In this document: positions 50,451-57,761 of the stretch, in pieces
How positions within the stretch are numbered: the first letter of the stretch is position 1
How the letters are laid out: each line of letters opens with the position of its first letter
NCBI RefSeq assembly: GCF_001612765.1
Contig: NZ_BDBB01000025.1
Location: 1-64,000 of the forward strand
Reading direction: 5' to 3'
Length of the DNA stretch: 64,000 nt
Origin: Nocardia arthritidis NBRC 100137
Lineage (GTDB): Bacteria; Actinomycetota; Actinomycetes; Mycobacteriales; Mycobacteriaceae
Made by a program: the position numbers and the translations under genes
Notes under the pieces: generated by a model
What the model was told of the DNA's origin: nothing
The model's input: only the letters and a program-made list of their open reading frames with translations
Database searches by the model: none

Positions 50451-50695
50451 ATGGCCGAAAGTGGTGGCTCGACCCTCCCTCGCCGTCAGCTCGGTAGGCA
50501 CCTGCGGAACGGACGCGAGGCGGCGGGATTAACTCTGGCCGATGTGGGCGAACGGATGCAGTGGAGCGTCAGCACCGTTCAGCGGATGGAGGTCGGCAAG
50601 ACCGCGATGCCTACCAGCAGTTCGAGCGCGCGGCGCTGGGTCCGGAGCAGAGCAAAAACCTGCTTCGGCAGATAGCAAGGGAGTATGCACCGTGA
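50451..50695 (+). pseudogene. Remnant of an XRE-family regulator
   Basis: ATG 50451 begins a normal XRE/DUF5753 regulator N-terminus: LPRRQLGRHLRNGREAAGLT, then LADVGERMQWSVSTVQRMEV. After GKT, near 50603, the sequence jumps to what is plainly the C-terminus of the same family in a different frame (AYQQFERAALGPEQSKNLLR, ending IAREYAP and TGA at 50693). About 190 internal residues are gone, together with the reading frame. Without the deletion the protein would be near 280 residues. The stop overlaps the DUF397 start, the normal arrangement of this pair. A 74-residue frame-0 product could still be made. Confidence 0.75.
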
Positions 50696-50997
50696 ATACC
50701 GATCGCTCCGAGTCCAAGTGGTTCAAGAGCAGCTACAGCGGAGCTGACAAAGCCTGCGTCGAGGTCGCTTTCCTCGAACAAGGTCATATCGGCGTGCGGG
50801 ACTCCAAGAACCCGTCCGGCCCGGCGCTGGTGTTCACACCCGGCGAGTGGGACGCCTTCACCGCTGAAGTAGCGGCCGGGAAGTTCCAGCGTTCTCGAGC
50901 GCTGAGGAGCCCGCCACGGAGTGCCCTCTCCGAGCACGTCGAGCTTCCGTGGTGGGATCCACGGTGCCCAGGCGAGAAGCTGCCGCCCACCCAGTAG
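50692..50997 (+). CDS. DUF397 domain protein with extended C-terminus
   Basis: 101 residues from GTG 50692, overlapping the XRE remnant stop (GTGA). The DUF397 domain is intact: ESKWFKSSYSGADKACVEVA, then HIGVRDSKNPSGPALVFTPG, EWDAFTAEVAAGKF. DUF397 proteins usually end near this point (60-75 residues). This one runs on for about 35 residues that are rich in Arg, Ser and Pro, suggesting loss of the original stop. Such proteins are paired with XRE regulators in actinomycetes and may act as their antagonists or partners. With the XRE partner broken here, its role is unclear. Confidence 0.8.
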   Translation: MNTDRSESKWFKSSYSGADKACVEVAFLEQGHIGVRDSKNPSGPALVFTPGEWDAFTAEVAAGKFQRSRALRSPPRSALSEHVELPWWDPRCPGEKLPPTQ

Positions 50998-51082
50998 CTC
51001 CGCGAGTGGCACATGGCTGCGGCGAAACGCGAGTAGACCTCTCGCTGGTGCGCCACTCGCGGGCGTGCGTCGTCGGGGTGGG

Positions 51083-51367
51083 TTAGTTCACCAAGTCGGC
51101 GTATTCGCGGTGTTCGGCGATGTACTTCTCCACGTACCAGCAGGTGGGGATGACCGAGAAGCCCTCCTTGCGGGAGTCGTCGAGGGCGTATTCGACGACC
51201 TGGGCGGCTACTCCGTGGCCCCGGAACTCGGGGAAGGTCATGGTGTGGTGGAAGTCGCGGACCTTGGGGTCTTCGCGTTCGGCGTAGTCGGCGTACCCGG
51301 CGAGGGTGTCGTCGATGTAGATCTCGAAACGGGTATCGGCGACGTTGTGTTCGAGCCTGGTCGTCAT
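51083..51367 (-). CDS. GNAT-family N-acetyltransferase, short YjdJ type
   Basis: 94 residues. It matches the short GCN5-related acetyltransferase group (about 90-100 residues): NVADTRFEIYIDDTLAGYAD, HHTMTFPEFRGHGVAAQVVE with the acetyl-CoA loop RGHGVA, and the terminal PTCWYVEKYIAEHREYADLV with Cys and Tyr conserved in the family. The substrate is unknown. It is 43 bp downstream of the FAD-linked oxidase on the same strand and may be co-transcribed. Confidence 0.92.
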   Translation of the reverse strand: MTTRLEHNVADTRFEIYIDDTLAGYADYAEREDPKVRDFHHTMTFPEFRGHGVAAQVVEYALDDSRKEGFSVIPTCWYVEKYIAEHREYADLVN

Positions 51368-51410
51368 GTTCGAGTAGAACTCCTTGTGCGCGTGGAATGT
51401 TCCGAGGCGG

Positions 51411-52769
51411 TCACAGGATCGCGCCGGGATTGAGGATGCCGTCCGGGTCGAGGGCGTCCTTGATGCGCCTGGTCAGGGCCATCACGTCGGGGCCGAGCTG
51501 ATCGGGCAGCCAGGCCTTCTTCAATCGGCCGACGCCGTGTTCCCCGGTGATGGTGCCGCCGAGGGCGATGGCCAGGTCCATGATCTCGCCGAAGGCGCGA
51601 TGCGCCCGCGCGGTGAGATCCGCGTCGGAGGGGTCGTGCACGATCAACGGGTGGGTGTTGCCGTCGCCCGCGTGCGCGATCACCGACACCGTCACCGCGT
51701 TGCGTTCGGCGATCTCGGCGACGCCGCTCACCAGGTCGCCGAGCCGGGGCAGCGGCACGCCGACATCCTCGAGCAGCAGTGGGCCGAGCTGCTCCACGGC
51801 GGGAATCGCCAGACGCCGGGCGGCTGCGAACGCCTCGCCCTCGGCGGGGTCCTCGGTGTGGAAAACCTCGGTGGCCCCGGCTTTCTCGCAGGCCGCCGCC
51901 ATGATCTCGGCCTCGCGCCGGGCGAATTCGCCGGGTGCGTCGGAGCGCGCGACCAGTAGCGCGGCCGCCTGCCGGTCCAATCCCATCCGCAGCTGGTCCT
52001 CCACGGCGTTGATCGACACCGAGTCCATGAACTCGAGCATCGAGGGCCGCAGTTCGCCGGTGATGGTCAGGATCGCCTCGGTGGCGGCGGTGAGTGTGGG
52101 GAAGCTCGCGACGACCGTGCTCTGCGGCGGTTGCGCGGGCAGCAGCCGCAGGGTCAGTTCCGTGATCACTCCGAGCGTGCCCTCGCTGCCGACGAACAGC
52201 TTGGTCAGCGACAGTCCGGCCGAGTCCTTCAATCGCGGACCGCCCAGCCGCACGACGGTGCCGTCGGCGAGCGCGACCTGCATCCCGAGCACGTAATCGG
52301 TTGTCACGCCGTATTTCACGCAGCACAGTCCGCCCGCGTTCGTCGCCGCGTTACCGCCGATCGAGCAGATCTCGAACGACGACGGGTCGGGCGGATACCA
52401 CAGGCCGTGCTCCGCGACCGCGCGCTTGACCTCGGCGTTGAGCAGGCCCGGCTGCACCACGGCGGTCCGGGTGACCGGGTCGACGGTGATATCCCGCATC
52501 CGCTCGGTGGTGAGCACGATCGCTCCGTCGACCGCCGTGGCGCCCCCGGACAGCCCGGATCCGGCTCCGCGCGGGATCACCGGGACACGATGCGCGGTGG
52601 CCCATCGCAGCGTGGCGGCCACGTCGTCGGTGCTGGTCGCCCGCACCACGGCGAGGGCGGTCCCGGCGTCCGGATCCCGCGCCCAGTCCTGGCGGTAGCT
52701 CGCCAGCAGATCGGCGTCGGTGAGCACCGTGCCGTCGGGGAGGGCGGCGATCAAGTCATGCAGGTCCAC
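51411..52769 (-). CDS. FAD-linked oxidase (GlcD / D-lactate dehydrogenase type)
   Basis: 452 residues from GTG 52769. The PCMH FAD domain shows VPVIPRGAGSGLSGGATAVD, SIGGNAATNAGGLCCVKYGV and LFVGSEGTLGVITELTLRLL. The C-terminal oxidase domain contains VIAHAGDGNTHPLIV and GGTITGEHGVGRLKK, with His ligands characteristic of 2-hydroxyacid dehydrogenases. It likely oxidises glycolate or D-lactate to the 2-oxoacid and passes electrons to quinone. No separate GlcE/GlcF subunits are present, consistent with the single-chain actinobacterial type. Substrate is inferred from family only. Confidence 0.92.
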   Translation of the reverse strand: MDLHDLIAALPDGTVLTDADLLASYRQDWARDPDAGTALAVVRATSTDDVAATLRWATAHRVPVIPRGAGSGLSGGATAVDGAIVLTTERMRDITVDPVTRTAVVQPGLLNAEVKRAVAEHGLWYPPDPSSFEICSIGGNAATNAGGLCCVKYGVTTDYVLGMQVALADGTVVRLGGPRLKDSAGLSLTKLFVGSEGTLGVITELTLRLLPAQPPQSTVVASFPTLTAATEAILTITGELRPSMLEFMDSVSINAVEDQLRMGLDRQAAALLVARSDAPGEFARREAEIMAAACEKAGATEVFHTEDPAEGEAFAAARRLAIPAVEQLGPLLLEDVGVPLPRLGDLVSGVAEIAERNAVTVSVIAHAGDGNTHPLIVHDPSDADLTARAHRAFGEIMDLAIALGGTITGEHGVGRLKKAWLPDQLGPDVMALTRRIKDALDPDGILNPGAIL

Positions 52770-53003
52770 AACTTCACGCTAGCTCCCCGTGCCCGTGATT
52801 TGCTGATCGGCCGACCCGTGCGCGTGTGGCGCGCGAAAGCCCCGGAATGTGATGTCACCCGCCACAGTGGTATTACCGCTGTCGGGAGACCAGAATGCCC
52901 ACAGGGGCTTAGTGTTCGGGGCATCGAGTTCTCCCGGCGCCGCCGTGTCGTGGCGCAGGCCGACCATGCGGTTCGCCGCGTACCACTTGGAGGGATGGAA
53001 CGG

Positions 53004-53324
53004 ATGCAGGGCGAACAACCCAGTCGCCGGGAACTGGTCGCCGCGATGTTCTCCAGCGAGTTCGTCGAGGGCGGCATCGACCCGGACGTGCTGCGCCGTG
53101 TGCACGCGGGCGAGCACGAGGAGTGGCTGACCGCGCTGGACCGCTCCGGTGTCTTCGGCAAGGAGGCCCTCGCCGAGCTTGCCGACCTCTGGCGTCGCGA
53201 GCCCCGTGAGTTGCTGGAGGCGCTGCTGGCGGACGCGGACGATGTCGCGCGACGGCGGTGCCTGGCGGCCTGGGCCGGCTTGGACCAGGCCCAGGACGGT
53301 CCCGGCCGGGCGCAGATCAGCTGA
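53004..53324 (+). CDS. Conserved small hypothetical protein (106 aa)
   Basis: ATG 53004 (MQGEQPSRRELV) is chosen because GGAGGG lies 9 bp upstream; ATG 52995 is too close to that site. The product is soluble, acidic and helical: ELVAAMFSSEFVEGGIDPDV, then EEWLTALDRSGVFGKEALAE, LLEALLADADDVARRRCLAA. I recognise no domain. It is divergent from the FAD-linked oxidase and 60 bp before the GtrA gene. Codon bias is strong, so the gene is likely real. Confidence 0.6.
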   Translation: MQGEQPSRRELVAAMFSSEFVEGGIDPDVLRRVHAGEHEEWLTALDRSGVFGKEALAELADLWRREPRELLEALLADADDVARRRCLAAWAGLDQAQDGPGRAQIS

Positions 53325-53384
53325 GCCACCGGGCGGTCGCCGCCTGCTCATCTGCCGGACATCTGCCGCTGGCACCCTGGTCGC

Positions 53385-53894
53385 GTGCACGAGCTGTCCG
53401 AGACCGCCGAGACGATCGCCGATCGGTTCACCCACTGGTGCGAGGCGGTCGTGCGGCGGCTGCCGTTGGGGTTGGACCGTCTCGTCCCGCCGACCTTCCT
53501 GGGCTTCGCGCTGATCAACAGCGGCACCTTCGCCGTCGACTTGGCGCTGCTCACCGTTTTGCACGGCTGGTTCGATCTGCCGGTGTGGTTGTCGGTGACC
53601 GTGGCGTACGTGTGCGCGTTCGGACTCGCCTTCGTGCTCAACCGTACGTTCAACTTCCATTCCCACGCGCCGGTCGGCAGGCAGGCCACGGTGTACGTGG
53701 GGGTGGTCGTGGTCAACTACCTCGCGTTCATCCTCGGCGTCGGCAGCGGACTCACCGCGCTGGGGCTGGAGTACCACCTGTCCCGGTTGCTGGCGGGTGC
53801 GTGCGAAGCCGTCTACATGTACAGCGCGATGCGCTGGGTGGTCTTCCGCCGGACCGCCGAGCCGGAATCGGAACTCGCGCCGGACCCGAGGTGA
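53385..53894 (+). CDS. GtrA-family membrane protein
   Basis: 169 residues from GTG 53385. After a 37-residue soluble leader come four hydrophobic helices (FLGFALINSGTFAVDLALLT, WLSVTVAYVCAFGLAFVLNR, VYVGVVVVNYLAFILGVGSG, LAGACEAVYMYSAMRWVVF), with NRTFNFHSH and MRWVVFRR as GtrA motifs. It is the second GtrA gene in the window. The two share architecture but little sequence, so they are probably not a recent duplication. It may help present polyprenyl-phosphate sugars at the membrane. Confidence 0.88.
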   Translation: MHELSETAETIADRFTHWCEAVVRRLPLGLDRLVPPTFLGFALINSGTFAVDLALLTVLHGWFDLPVWLSVTVAYVCAFGLAFVLNRTFNFHSHAPVGRQATVYVGVVVVNYLAFILGVGSGLTALGLEYHLSRLLAGACEAVYMYSAMRWVVFRRTAEPESELAPDPR

Positions 53895-53903
53895 AGACGG
53901 CGG

Positions 53904-54557
53904 TCATGACACCGCCGGATTGATCAGCGCCTCGGTGCGCGCGCCGTCGACGACGATCGCGTCCTCGTCGGTCAGGGCCCAGTGCTCGACGCCTTCGGCG
54001 CGGTAGCGGGCGGCGAGCCCAGCGCACTCACCGTCGGGATCGGTGGCCGAATCGATGTGCGGCACGATCCGGCGGTCGACCAATCCCAATCCGTCCCATC
54101 GCGGTTCGATGCCGCACGCCGGGGCGACCTCGCCGGGATCGTCCACCGACTCCAGGCCGTGCAGGTCCGGGGTCATCACGCAGGCCCCGGCGCTGTAACC
54201 GGCGTAGACGAGCGCGTCGCAGGCGAGCAGCCGGGGTAGCGCTCGGTCCGCGCCGCTGCGGGCGAACTGGGCGCGCAGCACGAAGGTGTTGCCGCCGCGC
54301 ACCCACACCAGCGGGAATTCGGCCAACTTCCGTTCCAGCTCGGCTTCCCGACCGGCGTACTCGCGCAGGTCGAGCACCTCGGGCCGGTAGCCGAGCTTGC
54401 GCAGCGGTGCCATGTCACTGGTCACCGCGCCCGCCCACGCCTGCGGCCAGGCGTCGCAGGCGTTCGGAATCAGCGCCACCCGGCCGGGCGGGCCCGCGAG
54501 CGCGGCGAGCCGGTCGTAGTGCGCCCCGAAGCGGTAGCTGGACAGGAACAGCCGCAT
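53904..54557 (-). CDS. Peptidase E-like (S51) serine peptidase
   Basis: 217 residues. The S51 dipeptidase E fold is indicated by RLFLSSYRFGAHYDRLAALA at the start, VWVRGGNTFVLRAQF, the nucleophile elbow Ser in VYAGYSAGACVMTPDLH, and VPHIDSATDPDG with the catalytic His. Classical peptidase E hydrolyses Asp-Xaa dipeptides. Related actinobacterial proteins may act on other substrates. It is 6 bp downstream of the DinB-like gene and probably the third gene of the HIT operon. Confidence 0.88.
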   Translation of the reverse strand: MRLFLSSYRFGAHYDRLAALAGPPGRVALIPNACDAWPQAWAGAVTSDMAPLRKLGYRPEVLDLREYAGREAELERKLAEFPLVWVRGGNTFVLRAQFARSGADRALPRLLACDALVYAGYSAGACVMTPDLHGLESVDDPGEVAPACGIEPRWDGLGLVDRRIVPHIDSATDPDGECAGLAARYRAEGVEHWALTDEDAIVVDGARTEALINPAVS

Positions 54558-54563
54558 CGCGGA

Positions 54564-55400
54564 TCAGATGGTGAAGGCCAGGTGGCGCACGATGCGCTGC
54601 CCGAGTTCGGCGTCGCCCTGGATGGTGATCTCGTCCAAGTGCTCCTCGGCGGTCGTCCGTCCGCCGCCGAGCCGCACGAAAAGCCCCGAATCCAGGCCGA
54701 TCTCGACCGTGGCGGGTTCGTCGAACGCGTCCACGTAGCGCGCCCGGCCCGCCACCTCGATGTGCAGGGTCTTGGCCAAGGGGCCGGTCAGCGCGAAGGT
54801 GATCCGCGCGCCGTCCGGCGCCTCGCCCTTCTTCGCCACCACGCGCGGGACGCTGCCCGCGAACTCCGCGAACGCCAGCTCGCCGCGTGGGCCGCCCTCT
54901 TCCACCGGCACGCCGAGCGCGTCGGCGATGTCGAGTTCGTGCATCCAACAGTCGAACAACCGCACCCGCATGAACCTGCCGTAGGTCACCTGCCCGATCG
55001 GCGAGATCGTTTCCTTCTCCCACTCGGCGTCGCCCATGGCCGCGAGCGCGGCGCGTCTGCGCGCGATGACGTCGCGATAGAACTCGAGCAGCCGGGCGCC
55101 GGACAGCGGGCGCAACCGGTCTACCCAGATCTCGTTGAGTACCGCGGTCTCGTTGCGCACGTAGGGGAGCGTGCGCACGTCGGTCTTCGCGGTGGTGGGG
55201 TCGTGCGCGGGCGGGCGGTCACCCAGTAGCCAGGACTCGGTGCCGACCATGTGGGCGAGGACGTCGAACACGGTCCACCCGGGCAGCGACGACGGGGTGC
55301 GCCAGCGGTCCTCGTCCAGCGGAGCGACCAGCGCGTCGATCGCGTCCCATTGCCGTGCCAGCAGGTCGATCACCGTGGCCCGATCGAACGTCTCGGTCAT
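54564..55400 (-). CDS. Maleylpyruvate isomerase/DinB-fold mycothiol-dependent enzyme
   Basis: 278 residues from ATG 55400, overlapping the HIT stop by 4 bp (ATGA). The N-terminal four-helix domain (LLARQWDAIDALVAPLDEDR, LPGWTVFDVLAHMVGTESWL with the metal-binding His, then RVRLFDCWMHELDIADALG with a second His) is the MDMPI/DinB-2 type. The C-terminal 90 residues form an SCP-2-like domain (ITFALTGPLAKTLHIEVAG). Members with known function use mycothiol, for example maleylpyruvate isomerase. The actual reaction is unknown. It is translated with the HIT protein and probably co-transcribed with peptidase E. Confidence 0.88.
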   Translation of the reverse strand: MTETFDRATVIDLLARQWDAIDALVAPLDEDRWRTPSSLPGWTVFDVLAHMVGTESWLLGDRPPAHDPTTAKTDVRTLPYVRNETAVLNEIWVDRLRPLSGARLLEFYRDVIARRRAALAAMGDAEWEKETISPIGQVTYGRFMRVRLFDCWMHELDIADALGVPVEEGGPRGELAFAEFAGSVPRVVAKKGEAPDGARITFALTGPLAKTLHIEVAGRARYVDAFDEPATVEIGLDSGLFVRLGGGRTTAEEHLDEITIQGDAELGQRIVRHLAFTI

Positions 55401-55870
55401 CCGTCGACTTCCTTTTCCGGGCGTTCGCCCTCGTTGTCCAATGCGGCGATGCCGTCCCGGATGGCCGCGGCGGTGGTCACCGGATCGTGCGGGCGCCGCA
55501 GCAGGAATCCCGTGGCGAACCGTAGCTTGTCGCCGTGCCTGCGCGGGATCACGTGCAGGTGGACGTGCGGCACGGTCTGGAACGCGGCGATTCCGTCGTT
55601 GAGTACCAGATTGGCGCCGTCGGCGGCGAGGCCGCTGCGCCGGACGGCCAGTGCGAGCCGGTGCCCGGCCCGGAAGATCCGAGCGCCGAGTTCGGCGTCG
55701 AGGTCCTCCAACTCGGCGGCGTGCCGCTTCGGTATGACCAGCGTGTGCCCGCGGGCGACCGGCCGGATGTCGAGGAACGCGCAGAGCGCGTCGTCCTCGT
55801 ACACCTTCGCCGCCGGCGCCTCGCCTGCCACGATGCGACAGAAGACGCAGTCGTTCACACGCTGGACCAT
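55397..55870 (-). CDS. HIT-family protein
   Basis: 157 residues. The histidine triad HVHLHVIPR is present near residue 104, with the N-terminal CVFCRIVAGEAPAAKVYED (a Cys-x2-Cys pair that may bind zinc) and ALCAFLDIRPVARGHTLVIP. It is a nucleotide hydrolase or transferase of the HIT group, likely acting on adenylylated molecules or dinucleoside polyphosphates. It is the first gene of a three-gene operon with tight 4-bp and 6-bp junctions. Confidence 0.92.
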   Translation of the reverse strand: MVQRVNDCVFCRIVAGEAPAAKVYEDDALCAFLDIRPVARGHTLVIPKRHAAELEDLDAELGARIFRAGHRLALAVRRSGLAADGANLVLNDGIAAFQTVPHVHLHVIPRRHGDKLRFATGFLLRRPHDPVTTAAAIRDGIAALDNEGERPEKEVDG

Positions 55871-56265
55871 ACGGCGTACGAGCCGAGCGGAACACCCCGG
55901 AGCGTCGTTCGGCAGGACGCGCGCGTCCGCTCACCGGGACGCCGGGCCTCCGATCAGGCCCCCACCTCGAGGTTGGTAACAGACTTTTACGTACGGTCTT
56001 GCCGTGTTCACCTGTGGCGACCACGATCACAGAGCGAAAAGGAAAAGGGTGAACCGCGGCTTCGATGGAAGACGGCTCGCTCCGTGGCGACCGGGGAACC
56101 CCCGGCGCACCGGCGCGAATCGCCCGGCGTGTGTAACGGGCATCTCAGCTAGGCTCACGGCGGGCCAGGTACAGTTGCGAGGATTTGGGCGAACTTACTC
56201 GACGGTAACATCGTCCGGTCGTCTACCCGTTGCCTGAAGCTCGGTAAGAGAAGGAAGTCTGACAA
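55871..56265. promoter_or_regulatory. Divergent leader region between HIT and pntAA
   Basis: 395 bp separate the two divergent genes. I see no convincing gene: one frame at 56010-56237 follows AAAAGG but lacks coding bias. The stretch 55970-56190 has several short GC-rich inverted repeats (GGGGAACCCCC near 56092, CCGGCGCACCGG) that could fold as an mRNA leader of pntAA. A purine-rich GAGAAGGAAG before the GTG at 56266 is the ribosome site. The promoters of both operons must lie here. Confidence 0.4.
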
Positions 56266-57444
56266 GTGGAGACAACGCAGAGCGTAGGCGATCCATCGCC
56301 GCGCGGCGCGCGTGTCGGTGTCGTTCGCGAATCGAACGCGGGCGAGCGACGTGTCGCATTGGTGCCGAAGATCATCCCGAGCCTGGTGAAGCAGGGCGTG
56401 GAGGTCGTCGTCGAGTCCGGGGCCGGACAGGGCGCGCTCATTCCCGACGAAGCGTATGTGGAGGCGGGCGCGACGATCGGTGATCCGTGGTCGGCGGATG
56501 TGGTGGTGAAGGTCGCCCCGCCCAGTGACGCCGAGGTGGGCAAGCTGTCGGCGGGGCAGACGCTGATCGGTTTCCTCGCGCCGCGCAACGCCGACAATCA
56601 GATCGGCGCGCTGAAGTCGGCCGGGGTGCAAGCGTTTGCGGTGGAGGCGATTCCGCGGATCTCGCGCGCGCAGGTGATGGACGCGTTGTCCTCGCAGGCG
56701 AACGTCGCGGGCTATAAGGCGGTGTTGCTGGCGGCGTCGGAGTCGACGCGGTTCTTCCCGATGCTGACCACGGCGGCGGGCACGGTGAAGCCGGCGACGG
56801 TGCTGGTGCTCGGTGTCGGTGTCGCGGGTTTGCAGGCTTTGGCCACGGCCAAGCGTCTGGGCGGGCGGACCACCGGCTACGACGTGCGTCCCGAGGTCGC
56901 CGATCAGGTGCGGTCGGTGGGTGCGCAGTGGCTGGATCTGGGGATCGACGCCGCCGGTGAGGGCGGGTACGCCCGCGAGCTCACCGACGAGGAGAAGGCC
57001 AAGCAGCAGCAGGCTTTGGAAGACGCGATCAAGGGCTTCGACGTGGTGATCACCACCGCGCTGGTGCCGGGGCGGCCCGCCCCGCGCTTGGTGACGGCCG
57101 CGGCGGTCGAGGGCATGAAGCCCGGCAGCGTGATCGTCGATCTGGCCGGTGAGACCGGCGGCAACTGCGAGTTGACCGAGCCCGGACAGACAGTGGTCAA
57201 GCACGAGGTGACCATCGCCTCGCCGTTGAACCTGCCCGCCACCATGCCCGAGCACGCCTCGGAGCTGTACTCGAAGAACATCGCGGCGCTGCTGGAGTTG
57301 ATGCTGGTCGACGGCACGCTCGCACCCGACTTCAGCGACCAGGTGCTGGCGGATTCCTGCGTCACCCGTGCGGCGGCCGACGCGACCGAATCGGCGGAGC
57401 CTGCGCAGGTGAACGACGCGACCGAGGCGAAGGTGGAGAACTGA
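56266..57444 (+). CDS. pntAA: NAD(P) transhydrogenase alpha subunit, part 1
   Basis: 392 residues from GTG 56266. This is the NAD(H)-binding dI component: VGVVRESNAGERRVALVPKI, VESGAGQGALIPDEAYVEAG, the nucleotide motif VLVLGVGVAGLQALATAKRL with RTTGYDVRPEVADQVRS, the mobile loop with RELTDEEKAKQQQALEDA, and VIVDLAGETGGNCELTEPG. In this split form the membrane part is encoded by the next gene. It couples proton entry to NADPH formation from NADH. The TGATG junction with pntAB shows translational coupling. Confidence 0.96.
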   Translation: METTQSVGDPSPRGARVGVVRESNAGERRVALVPKIIPSLVKQGVEVVVESGAGQGALIPDEAYVEAGATIGDPWSADVVVKVAPPSDAEVGKLSAGQTLIGFLAPRNADNQIGALKSAGVQAFAVEAIPRISRAQVMDALSSQANVAGYKAVLLAASESTRFFPMLTTAAGTVKPATVLVLGVGVAGLQALATAKRLGGRTTGYDVRPEVADQVRSVGAQWLDLGIDAAGEGGYARELTDEEKAKQQQALEDAIKGFDVVITTALVPGRPAPRLVTAAAVEGMKPGSVIVDLAGETGGNCELTEPGQTVVKHEVTIASPLNLPATMPEHASELYSKNIAALLELMLVDGTLAPDFSDQVLADSCVTRAAADATESAEPAQVNDATEAKVEN

Positions 57445-57761
57445 TGTATACCGAATTGCTGGCGAATATCGCGATCCTGGTGCTGTCCGGGTTCGTCGGT
57501 TTCGCCGTGATCTCCAAGGTCCCCAACACGCTGCACACGCCGCTGATGTCGGGCACCAACGCCATTCACGGCATCGTGGTGCTCGGTGCGCTGGTCACGC
57601 TGGGTAACGTGCAGGACCCGTCGATCCTGACGCAGATCATCCTGTTCGTCGCGGTGGTGTTCGGAACCCTGAACGTGATCGGTGGTTTCGTGGTCACCGA
57701 CCGCATGCTGGGGATGTTCAAGGGCAAGAAGCCCGCTGCCGCGCAGAAGGCGGGTGAGTGA
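57444..57761 (+). CDS. pntAB: NAD(P) transhydrogenase alpha subunit, part 2 (membrane)
   Basis: 105 residues, ATG 57444 sharing one base with the pntAA stop. Three membrane helices are evident (LLANIAILVLSGFVGFAVIS, IHGIVVLGALVTLGNV, ILTQIILFVAVVFGTLNVIG), with TPLMSGTNAIHGI in the first loop, a conserved motif of the proton channel domain. A basic tail (FKGKKPAAAQKAGE) ends in the cytosol. It joins pntB to form the membrane channel. Confidence 0.95.
   Translation: MYTELLANIAILVLSGFVGFAVISKVPNTLHTPLMSGTNAIHGIVVLGALVTLGNVQDPSILTQIILFVAVVFGTLNVIGGFVVTDRMLGMFKGKKPAAAQKAGE

Noticed and set aside
43561..53894. Two GtrA genes as a duplication
   Set aside because: They share four-helix architecture only; motif sequences and lengths differ too much for a recent copy.
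55970..56200. Possible c-di-AMP (ydaO-type) riboswitch before pntAA
   Set aside because: GGGTGAACCGC and CAGCTAGGC resemble pieces of that element, but the order and spacing do not match and pnt genes are not usual targets. A covariance search would decide.
56004..56237. Small frame of 77 codons in the pnt leader
   Set aside because: It follows AAAAGG but lacks codon bias and overlaps the region expected to hold the pnt promoter.
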